35,406 bases of DNA. It comes from a bacterium. GTDB taxonomy: Bacteria > Desulfobacterota > Binatia > UBA12015. The position numbers and the translations under genes are program-made. The notes below the pieces were generated by a model, which had not been told where the DNA came from, searched no databases, and saw nothing but the letters and a program-made list of their open reading frames with translations. Below are positions 8,150 to 14,874 of the stretch, piece by piece. The first letter of the stretch is position 1, and every line of letters begins with the position of its first letter. The DNA is taken from positions 1-35,406 of the forward strand of contig JAUIFY010000025.1 in assembly GCA_030430245.1 (NCBI GenBank), in the 5' to 3' direction.

Positions 8150-9105
8150 CGAGGGCTCGCACCGTCTGGCTGCTTCCCGTGGCCCGAGCGCTCGTCTGCG
8201 TCCTCGTTGCGGCCGGCGTGAGTGCCGCGCTCCCCGGCACGAGCGAGGCATCCCCGGACTCCGATCGCTGCGTGCAGTACGACCGTCCCGAGCGGACCGG
8301 AGACGTCCCCGACGCGCTCCACGAGCTGTCGGGCCTCGCCGCGAGCCGTCTCCACGACGGCGTCTTCTGGGCGCACAACGACTCGGGAAACGACTTCGAG
8401 CTGTTCGCCATCGAGGCCGGTGGCCGGATCCGCGCGCGCATTCCCCTCGAGGGCGCGCGCGCCCGCGACATCGAGGACGTCGCGGTCGGCCCCTGCGACA
8501 CGGGAGCCTCGGAGAGCTGCGTCTACCTCGGCGACGTCGGCGACAACCGCTACCGGCACCACGAGGCCCGGATCTATCGCCTGCCCGAGCCGCCGACGCT
8601 CGACGATCGGCCACGCACCGTCGACGTGCTCCCGTTTCGCTGGCCCGACCGCCCGCACAACGTCGAAGCCATCGCGGTCGATCCGCGATCGGGCGCCGTG
8701 TTCCTCTGGACGAAGGAGCCGAACTCGCTCGGTATCGTGTACCGGCTGACGGGGCTTCGGACGGGCCACACCGCCACGGCCCAGCGGATCCGGGAGATCG
8801 ATCCCGATGCCGCGGCGGCCGGGCTCACCACCGGAGTCGACGTCCACCCGAGCGGCGAGCGGATCCTCCTGCGCACGTACGGCCAGCTCTGGGAGCTCCG
8901 CCGTCCGGGGGCCACCCGCTTGGAGGACGTGCTCGAAGCGGAGCCCGAGCCCCTGCCCACCCGCCGGCAGCCGCAGTCGGAGGCCGTCGCGTACCACCGC
9001 GACGGCCGCGGCTATCTCGTCGGAACCGAAGGCGCAGGAGGCCCGCTCTACACGGCCGGCTGCGCGCCGCCCCGCGAGACGGGGAGCTCGCGCTCGTCCT
9101 CCTGA
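8146..9105 (+). CDS. Secreted propeller-like protein of unknown function
   Basis: A 319-residue protein with a signal peptide (hydrophobic stretch about 8-30, possible cleavage near SEA|SP at 35-36). Recognisable blocks are HELSGLAAS, FWAHNDSGND, ARDIEDVAVGP, CVYLGDVGDNR, IYRLPEP, and NVEAIAVDPRSGAVFLWTKEP. These alternate in the way of beta-propeller blades, and similar sequences are annotated as hypothetical secreted proteins in actinobacteria and myxobacteria. I do not know its substrate or partner. The ATG overlaps the Nudix stop (ATGA), so it is the third gene of the HAD-Nudix cluster. Its last 58 bases overlap the convergent di-iron gene on the other strand. Confidence 0.8.
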   Translation: MTRARTVWLLPVARALVCVLVAAGVSAALPGTSEASPDSDRCVQYDRPERTGDVPDALHELSGLAASRLHDGVFWAHNDSGNDFELFAIEAGGRIRARIPLEGARARDIEDVAVGPCDTGASESCVYLGDVGDNRYRHHEARIYRLPEPPTLDDRPRTVDVLPFRWPDRPHNVEAIAVDPRSGAVFLWTKEPNSLGIVYRLTGLRTGHTATAQRIREIDPDAAAAGLTTGVDVHPSGERILLRTYGQLWELRRPGATRLEDVLEAEPEPLPTRRQPQSEAVAYHRDGRGYLVGTEGAGGPLYTAGCAPPRETGSSRSSS

Positions 9106-10199
9106 AGCTCGCTCAGGACCCAGGCGGCAGTGTCTTCCGGGAGGTCCGGAATCCGGGAGAGGAACTCCTCCAGATCCTCGCCGACGACCCCCGTGGAGAG
9201 GTTCGCCGCGAGCATCTCGCGGTAGTGCTCGGCGACACGCTCGCTCAGGAGCCCGCAGCGACGAAGCGTCGGGATCACGAAGCCCTGGACCGGCCCGAGC
9301 CGCCGCTTCTTGTTCTGCTTCGAGAGGAGGTCGGGGATCTCCTTGGCCGCCGATTCGAGCAGGGCGGTGGCGTCGAGTCCGGCGTTCGACCAGACCTCGA
9401 GCATCGAGGCGAACAGCGTCGTCGAGCGACGGGCATCGATCAGGGTGCGCGCCGCTTCGAGCGCGAAGTCCTCGAGCTCTTCCCGCTGCTCCTTGCCGAG
9501 CTCCGGCACGCACCGCTCGAGGTACTGGACCCCGTACGCGTGGTGCCGCGACTCGTCACGCGCGACGTAGGTGAGGAGATCCTTCAGGAGCGGCTCCTCG
9601 GTCAGGCTGCGCATCTCGCGGAAGCTGAAGAGCGCCAACCCCTCGACCACGATCTGCATGCCGACCAGCTTCTTCAGCCAATCCCCGGTCTGAAGCGTGT
9701 CGTCGAGGACCTTCTTGAGCGGCGCGGCGATCGGCTGGATCTCGTCGAGCTTCTCGATGTACTGGGCGAAGACCTCCACATGTCGCGCCTCGTCCATCGT
9801 CTGCGTCGCCGCGTAGAACTTGGCATCCGTGTGCGGAACGGCGTTGACGAGCTGGGACGCGACCATCAGCGCTCCCTGCTCTCCGTGGAGGAAGTTGCTC
9901 AGACGGAACGCCGCGGTCTTGCGCGTGAGCTCGAGACGACGCTCCTCCGTCTGACCGCGCCAGTACGACGTCTCCTGAACCGGAAGACCGAGCCCGAGAG
10001 GCGTCGTCTCGAAGAGGTGCATGTCGATGTCGCGATCCCAGTCGAGATCGCGCTCGGACACCCACTGGGCCTCGGCCGCCTTGACGTACAGACGCCTCAG
10101 CTCCTCCACCTCGGGATCGTAGTTCCACTGGTAGATGACCTTCATGGCCGTATCGAACGGCGGTTCCTGGGTGCTCGTCTCGAGTTCGAAGTCGCTCAT
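9048..10199 (-). CDS. Ferritin-like di-iron carboxylate protein (R2-like)
   Basis: A 383-residue helical protein with the complete six-ligand set of a carboxylate-bridged di-iron site: E107 in HGEQGA, E137 and H140 in DEARH, E186 in VVEGLAL, and E216 and H219 in DESRHH. The order Glu, ExxH, Glu, ExxH is that of ribonucleotide reductase R2-like and bacterial multicomponent monooxygenase-like proteins. Family members activate oxygen for hydroxylation, desaturation or N-oxidation; the substrate here is unknown. The ATG at 10199 overlaps the stop of the upstream GntR-family regulator (ATGA), so it is translationally coupled and probably under that regulator's control. No reductase or ferredoxin partner is adjacent. 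Confidence 0.85.
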   Translation of the reverse strand: MSDFELETSTQEPPFDTAMKVIYQWNYDPEVEELRRLYVKAAEAQWVSERDLDWDRDIDMHLFETTPLGLGLPVQETSYWRGQTEERRLELTRKTAAFRLSNFLHGEQGALMVASQLVNAVPHTDAKFYAATQTMDEARHVEVFAQYIEKLDEIQPIAAPLKKVLDDTLQTGDWLKKLVGMQIVVEGLALFSFREMRSLTEEPLLKDLLTYVARDESRHHAYGVQYLERCVPELGKEQREELEDFALEAARTLIDARRSTTLFASMLEVWSNAGLDATALLESAAKEIPDLLSKQNKKRRLGPVQGFVIPTLRRCGLLSERVAEHYREMLAANLSTGVVGEDLEEFLSRIPDLPEDTAAWVLSELQEDERELPVSRGGAQPAV

Positions 10200-10966
10200 T
10201 CGGTGTGCCCTCCGTTTTCGGCGTTGTGCGCGTCGTGCAACATGGCCTCGTAGATCTGTCGGATGATTCCCTGCAGCTCGCGCACGGCGGCATCGCGGTC
10301 TCCGCGCTCGAGAGAGGCGAGACAGGCGTCGATCCGCGGCAGGTGACGCGCGGGATCGCGGCCGTACCGCCGCCGCGCCACGTCCATCGGCGCCGCGGCG
10401 AGGAACGCACGCATGCGCCGCGCGATCATCTGCCAGACCGTGTTGCGCGTCATGTCGGACAGCAGGACCACGATGTCGCGCAAGACCGCGTGTCGATCCT
10501 CGTCCGTCCCCGCGAGCTGGTCGCGGAGCCGCTGGAGCTCCTGGAGCTGCTCGGGGGTGTGTCGCTCGATCGCGAGGCGACCCATCTCCAGCAGCATCGG
10601 TGCGATCACCTCGACCATCTCCGAGAGAAGCGCGAGGTGGATGTGATTGCCGTGAAAGATCATGGCCGGCAGGGCGTCGAACGACGCCTCCGTCCGGGGT
10701 CGGACCGTCACCCCGTCGCCCTGGCGAACCGCGACGAGCCCCAATCCCTCGAGCACCTTGATCGCCTCGCGAACCGAGGTGCGGTTCACCTGGAACTCCT
10801 CGGCGAGCTCGCGCTCGGGGGGAAGCTTCTCGCCGACGACGAAGCGTCCGTCGAAGATGGCGTCGCGGAGCTGGTCGGCGACGTCCTCGTGGAGGCGCCG
10901 GCGGGTGGGGGGCCGGAACGGCAGCACCTTCTCCGACGCCTGCTCTTGGGTCTTCTCGTGACTCAC
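10196..10966 (-). CDS. FadR-subfamily GntR transcriptional regulator
   Basis: A GntR-type regulator: winged helix-turn-helix at about residues 22-89 (RLHEDVADQLRDAI, LPPERELAEEFQVNRTSVREAIKVLEGLGLV) and a helical FCD/FadR-type effector domain at about 100-240. Such proteins respond to acyl-CoA or organic acids. Start is uncertain. A TTG at 10993 lies inside the upstream palindrome and is unlikely; the GTG at 10966 is used here; a GTG at 10927 (VLPFRPPTRRR) with GGAG just before it would also keep the whole fold. A consensus-like promoter and a FadR-type palindrome precede it, suggesting autoregulation. The stop overlaps the di-iron gene start. Confidence 0.88.
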   Translation of the reverse strand: MSHEKTQEQASEKVLPFRPPTRRRLHEDVADQLRDAIFDGRFVVGEKLPPERELAEEFQVNRTSVREAIKVLEGLGLVAVRQGDGVTVRPRTEASFDALPAMIFHGNHIHLALLSEMVEVIAPMLLEMGRLAIERHTPEQLQELQRLRDQLAGTDEDRHAVLRDIVVLLSDMTRNTVWQMIARRMRAFLAAAPMDVARRRYGRDPARHLPRIDACLASLERGDRDAAVRELQGIIRQIYEAMLHDAHNAENGGHTE

Positions 10967-10969
10967 GAG
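10955..10969. promoter_or_regulatory. Second palindrome over the putative regulator start
   Basis: CTCGTGA, one central base, TCACGAG forms a 15-base perfect palindrome that covers the GTG at 10966. It lies at or just after the transcription start expected from the promoter at 10976-11004, so it could be an operator or a 5'-end hairpin. Confidence 0.4.
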
Positions 10970-10975
10970 TGTCCC

Positions 10976-11004
10976 AATGTTCCATTGGTCCAACCAATTG
11001 TCAA
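10976..11004 (-). promoter_or_regulatory. Promoter of the FadR-type/di-iron operon
   Basis: On the minus strand a perfect -35 hexamer TTGACA (11004-10999) is followed, after exactly 17 bases, by AACATT (10981-10976), a weak -10 that keeps the key A and final T. The spacer is almost wholly occupied by the palindrome at 10984-10998. Expected transcription start is near 10969. Confidence 0.55.
10984..10998. promoter_or_regulatory. FadR-type operator palindrome
   Basis: ATTGGT, three bases, ACCAAT is a perfect 15-base inverted repeat, containing the TGGTnnnACCA core like that of FadR-subfamily operators. It sits between the -35 and -10 boxes, the classical position for steric repression, 18 bases upstream of the GTG start at 10966. 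That the adjacent regulator binds it is inference. Confidence 0.6.
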
Positions 11005-11059
11005 GACCGAAGACACCCCGGAATGGTCGACGTTCGACGCCGAACCGGGAGACCCCGAC

Positions 11060-11854
11060 TCAGCGATGCCCCAGGCGGCGGAAGACCTCTGCGCAGACCG
11101 TCGGCCGGTCCGTCATGATTCCGTCCACGCCGAGGCCGATCAGACGCTCGATCTCGTCCGCCTCGTCGATCGTCCAGACGTGGACCTCGACGCCGTGTGC
11201 GTGCGCCACCTCGACGAACTCCCGCGTGACCAGCGGCTGGTCCATGAAGGTCGGAGGGACCTGGAACGCGATCCCCCGGGGCGTGTACTCGTCGAGTCGC
11301 CCCCGCGCCCAGTAGTCGAGGAACTCGGCGCCGTCCTCGACCGAGGTCCCGCTCGCCACGTCCGGCGCCACGCGTCGGATCCGCTCCATGATCTCGCCCA
11401 CCTCGGCCGCGAGGAGCACCTGCTCGCGCGCATCGAATCGATCGAGGACCGCGAGGACCTCCGCCTCGATCGCGGGCGCGTTCTGCTTGATCTCGATGTT
11501 GAGCGGGACACCGGGAAACGCCTCGAACACCGCCGCGAGGGTGGGCACGACGACGCCGCGTCCGGAGAACGGCCGGGTCCCGTCGTCCGCGACGAAGCGC
11601 GCTCCCGCGTCCAGCGCCTGGAGGTCGGCGAGCGTCTTCTCGCGAACGAGGCCCGACCCATCGGTGGTGCGATCGACGGTCTCGTCGTGGATCACCACGA
11701 CGTGACCGTCGGACGTCGCGTGCACGTCGAGCTCGAGCCGGTCGGCGCCGGCGTCGAGCCCGGCGCGGAAGGCCTCGATCGTGTTCTCGGGGGCTTCGAG
11801 TGCCCCTCCGCGGTGCGCGAAGAAGCGCGGCTTCGGGCCGTCCAGATACCTCAT
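11060..11854 (-). CDS. Glycerophosphodiester phosphodiesterase
   Basis: A 264-residue GDPD TIM-barrel enzyme hydrolysing glycerophosphodiesters to glycerol 3-phosphate and an alcohol. The catalytic and metal-binding residues are visible: H14 in AHRGG, PENT (22-25), E41 and D43 in LELDVH, and H56 in IHDETVDRTTDG, followed by LNIEIK and the VHVWTID and DGIMTDRP blocks near the C-terminus. No signal peptide, so probably cytosolic, as for UgpQ. The ATG at 11854 is chosen because the fold starts about 10 residues later; the frame is open far upstream in a shadow of the neighbouring gene. The GT-C-like gene upstream ends 47 bases before, and the two may be co-transcribed. Confidence 0.92.
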   Translation of the reverse strand: MRYLDGPKPRFFAHRGGALEAPENTIEAFRAGLDAGADRLELDVHATSDGHVVVIHDETVDRTTDGSGLVREKTLADLQALDAGARFVADDGTRPFSGRGVVVPTLAAVFEAFPGVPLNIEIKQNAPAIEAEVLAVLDRFDAREQVLLAAEVGEIMERIRRVAPDVASGTSVEDGAEFLDYWARGRLDEYTPRGIAFQVPPTFMDQPLVTREFVEVAHAHGVEVHVWTIDEADEIERLIGLGVDGIMTDRPTVCAEVFRRLGHR

Positions 11855-11901
11855 GGAAGGACGCCTTAACCCAGTCCGGGCGGCCAGTCGATTCGGCCGA
11901 A

Positions 11902-13095
11902 CTACGGCCGCTGCGTGTGCCAGAACCAGACGCCCCAGACGTTCACGGCAACGCTCACGAGCACGAGGGCGGGGAAGAGCCAGCGCCGCGAGCCCGCGCG
12001 CGGATCGTTCCGCAGAGCGAGCGCGACGATCAGGAACGGAGCGTAGTCGAGAGTGTAGCGGCTCCCGAACTGCCGCCATCCGTCCCAGAAGTAGATCATG
12101 TAGACGCCCTGAACCGCGACGCAGCCCGCGATCGCGAGCCAACCGAGCAGGCGCGCGTCGCGCGCCCGATCGCTCCATCCGGGGCGGAGCAGCAGGAGCA
12201 CCGCGGGCGTCGTCGCCAGAAGCGAGAGCCCGTGATCGTCGACCGTCAGGTACGGCCACGTGGCCTGAAGACCCGGGAGGAGGCCGAAGTACTGATAGAG
12301 GTTCTTGCCGAGGTAGCGCCAGCTGAACGACCCGTGCTCCGGGTTCAGGAGCGCCTGGTTCGCGTGCAGGTAGCCGTTGTCGAGCGGGTCCCCGAACCGC
12401 GCGTGATTGTAGAACCCCAGCGCGATCGCCGTCAGCGCGAGCGGGAGCCCGAACTCGAAGAGCGTCGAGAAGCGCGGGCGACGCCGGAGCGCGAGGAACA
12501 GGAACACCGGCGTGCCCAGAAGCGCCGGCCCACGGCTGGTCCCCGCCAGCGCGCAGAACAGCCCCAGAAGGAACGGGTTCGCGTCGCGGGTCGCCTCCAG
12601 CCAGGCCAACGTGAGGGCGGCGATCGCGAGGAGGTGTCCGAGCATCCACGTGTTGCCGTACTGGGCCGCGTAGAAGTGGACGGTCCCGACACCGAAGAGA
12701 AGCGTCGCCCAGTTGGCCGTGCTACGGGCGACTCCGAGCTGTCCCAGGACGAGCCGGATCAGCCCGACGTTGACGGAGCCGACCCCGATCGACACTCTGG
12801 CGAGATTCACGTCGAGCCCCCAAGCGGACGCGAACGGCAGCAGGAAGACCGCCGGGAACGGATCGAAATAGACGTACGGCTTGCCGTTCGCGAAGGCGAA
12901 CTCCGTCAGCCACGATGGCGGGTTCGCGATGTGGAGGCGGCCTTCCAGGAACGAGACGGCGAGGTGCAGGTGGTAGTTGAAGAACATGAACGAGCCGTCG
13001 TTGGCGAGCCAGTAGACGCCCACGGCGAGGATCGTCGCGCACAGCGCGTCGATCAGCGTCCTGCCGTGGCCTCCTGGTTCCTCGCGGACTGGCAT
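11902..13095 (-). CDS. Multi-spanning membrane protein, GT-C glycosyltransferase-like
   Basis: About 397 residues with roughly nine or ten hydrophobic helices and hydrophilic loops containing NDGSFMFFNYHLHLAVSFLEG near the N-terminus, FDPFPAVFLLP and YFWDGWRQFGSRYTLDY. This layout, with an acidic first extracytoplasmic loop, resembles GT-C transferases that use polyprenyl-phosphate sugars, but I see no decisive motif. Several in-frame ATGs exist (13182, 13122, 13107, 13095); the one at 13095 (MPVREEPGGHGRT) is preferred because earlier starts collide with the divergent GT2 gene at 13126. Its head-to-head position with a polyprenyl-phosphate glycosyltransferase supports a shared role in sugar transfer at the membrane. 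Confidence 0.72.
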   Translation of the reverse strand: MPVREEPGGHGRTLIDALCATILAVGVYWLANDGSFMFFNYHLHLAVSFLEGRLHIANPPSWLTEFAFANGKPYVYFDPFPAVFLLPFASAWGLDVNLARVSIGVGSVNVGLIRLVLGQLGVARSTANWATLLFGVGTVHFYAAQYGNTWMLGHLLAIAALTLAWLEATRDANPFLLGLFCALAGTSRGPALLGTPVFLFLALRRRPRFSTLFEFGLPLALTAIALGFYNHARFGDPLDNGYLHANQALLNPEHGSFSWRYLGKNLYQYFGLLPGLQATWPYLTVDDHGLSLLATTPAVLLLLRPGWSDRARDARLLGWLAIAGCVAVQGVYMIYFWDGWRQFGSRYTLDYAPFLIVALALRNDPRAGSRRWLFPALVLVSVAVNVWGVWFWHTQRP

Positions 13096-13125
13096 CGTCC
13101 GAGCCATCGTCGCACGGTGCATTAG

Positions 13126-13848
13126 ATGGCCTCCTCGCCCCTCACCCGGCTCCCGAGCCTCTCGGCCTCGTTTCCCGCCCACGACGAAGAGGACAACGTC
13201 GACGGCATGATCGAGAGCCTTCTCGCCGCTTTACCCGATCTCGCGGATCGCTTCGAGATCATCGCGGTCGACGACGGGTCCAAGGATCGCACCTTCGAAC
13301 GCGCCTCGGCGATCGCGGAGCGCGACGCGAGGGTCCGCGTCGTGCGGCACGAGGTCAACCGGGGATACGGCGCGGCGGTCTGGACCGGGCTCACGAGCGG
13401 CGTCATGGAGTACGCGTTCTTCACCGATGGCGACCGGCAGTTCGACGTCCGACAGCTCGGTGAGCTCATCCCGTTCCTCTCGGACTACGACGTGGTGGTC
13501 GGGTACCGCGTCGATCGGCAGGACAACGCGATCCGGATCATGAACGCACACGCGTGGAACTGGCTGATCCGCACCCTGCTCGACGTGCCGGTCCGTGACG
13601 TCGACTGCGCGTTCAAGCTGTTTCGCCGCGAGGCCCTGAACGATCTCGAGATCGTCTCCGGCGGGGCGATGTTCTCCGCGGAGCTGCTGGCTCGCCTCGT
13701 GGCCAAGGGCCAGAGAATCGTCGAACGGCCCGTCCGACACCTCCCGCGCGAGACCGGGACCTCGTCGGGCGGCAACCCGCGCGTGATCGCACGCGCCTTC
13801 AAGGAGCTGTTCCAGCTCTACGGCGAGCTCCGCGGCTCGGCCCGCTGA
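13126..13848 (+). CDS. GT2 family polyprenyl-phosphate glycosyltransferase (DPM1-like)
   Basis: A 240-residue GT-A transferase of family 2. It shows FPAHDEEDNV near the N-terminus, the nucleotide-binding VDDGSKD (D49/D50), the metal-binding FFTDGDRQFD (D101, D103), and DVDCAFKLFRREAL, which is characteristic of dolichyl/undecaprenyl-phosphate mannose synthases. It ends without the membrane helices found in longer homologues. It likely loads a sugar from a nucleotide donor onto a polyprenyl phosphate at the inner face of the membrane. Start ATG 13126 fits since the fold begins within 10 residues. It is head to head with the GT-C-like membrane gene, a plausible user of its product. It converges on the DsbA-like gene with a 15-base gap. 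Confidence 0.88.
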   Translation: MASSPLTRLPSLSASFPAHDEEDNVDGMIESLLAALPDLADRFEIIAVDDGSKDRTFERASAIAERDARVRVVRHEVNRGYGAAVWTGLTSGVMEYAFFTDGDRQFDVRQLGELIPFLSDYDVVVGYRVDRQDNAIRIMNAHAWNWLIRTLLDVPVRDVDCAFKLFRREALNDLEIVSGGAMFSAELLARLVAKGQRIVERPVRHLPRETGTSSGGNPRVIARAFKELFQLYGELRGSAR

Positions 13849-13863
13849 CCGGCCGACCGGCGC

Positions 13864-14799
13864 TCAGCCGTCCTCCGACGGCTCGGCCGAGAGGGCCGGA
13901 TCGATCACCGCCTTGAACGCGTCGAGCGGCTGCGCGCCCGACAGGCGACGACCGTTGATGAAGAAGGTCGGAGTCGAGTTCACCCCGAGCGTCTCGGCCT
14001 CCGCGAGCGTCGCGGCGATGACCTCCTGGGTCTCCCCGGACTCGAAGCACGCCTTCACCGCGTCGGCATCGGCGCCCGCTTCCTGCGCCATCGCGAGCAG
14101 CTGCCCCGCCGCCGTGTCGGCCTGGACCTCCGCCTGCTTCGCGAAGACCGCGCGGTGATACCTCCAGTACACGTCGTTGCCCGAGCGTCGCAGGACGCAG
14201 AGACCGACGGTCGAGGCCGTCTCGGCCCACGGATGGATCGAGACGAGAGGCATCTGCTTGTAGACGAGCTTCACCCGATCCCCGTACTCGTCGAGCACCT
14301 CGTCCTGGAGGATCGTCTCGGCCCGAGCGCAGAAAGGACACTGGAAGTCCGAGTACTCGACGATCGTCACCTCCGCGTCCTCCTCGCCGAGGAAGGGATC
14401 GTCGGGGCCGATGCGGATCGCCTCGACGACCTGGGCGATGGGGTCGACCGTGAGGTCGACGGGCTCGACGCGGAGGAACCACCGCCCCTCGGGAGACACC
14501 AGGAAGTCGATCTCCTGCTCCTGGTCGTCTTTCCACAGCCGCAGGTGGCCGCGCTTCAGGGTCCCGACCTCCGCATCCTCGATCGAGAGCAGCTCCATGC
14601 TCACGTCCGACGGGATCTGGCCGCTCGCCTCGAAGTGCCGCTTGATCTGCGCCACGAGCACGTCGCCGTCGAGCGGCTCCGGCGCCGCGACGACGGGCTC
14701 GGGCGGCGCCGCCTCGCGGGCGGCGGGCGGCGTCTCCGGCGCCGTCGTGCAGGCCGCGCCCAGAGCCGCGGCGAGCAGCAAGGCACCCACTCGTTTCAT
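13864..14799 (-). CDS. DsbA/BdbD-like thiol-disulfide oxidoreductase lipoprotein
   Basis: A 311-residue exported lipoprotein. The signal ends in LGAAC with lipobox Cys17, followed by a Pro/Ala/Glu-rich linker to about residue 45. An extra region (about 46-125) of unclear fold precedes the thioredoxin-like domain of the DsbA/DsbG (Thioredoxin_4) type, which begins FLGEEDAEVTIVEYSDFQ. The active site is CPFC (C154, C157); the cis-proline is in VNSTPTFFING. It would act in the periplasm or at the membrane surface on disulfides of exported proteins. No DsbB/VKOR partner is adjacent. It lies downstream of the minus-strand sugar dehydrogenase gene, with 75 bases between them. Confidence 0.9.
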   Translation of the reverse strand: MKRVGALLLAAALGAACTTAPETPPAAREAAPPEPVVAAPEPLDGDVLVAQIKRHFEASGQIPSDVSMELLSIEDAEVGTLKRGHLRLWKDDQEQEIDFLVSPEGRWFLRVEPVDLTVDPIAQVVEAIRIGPDDPFLGEEDAEVTIVEYSDFQCPFCARAETILQDEVLDEYGDRVKLVYKQMPLVSIHPWAETASTVGLCVLRRSGNDVYWRYHRAVFAKQAEVQADTAAGQLLAMAQEAGADADAVKACFESGETQEVIAATLAEAETLGVNSTPTFFINGRRLSGAQPLDAFKAVIDPALSAEPSEDG

Positions 14800-14874
14800 C
14801 GGGACGTCCTCACGTCCGGCGCTCCTTACGTATGGTTCGGAATTCGGTCAACTTCGGGTGCGACGGTTCCGCGC

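Noticed and set aside
9048..11004. Toxin-antitoxin or defence system
   Set aside because: The regulator is of the FadR type and the partner is a di-iron protein; no toxin or nuclease motif is present.
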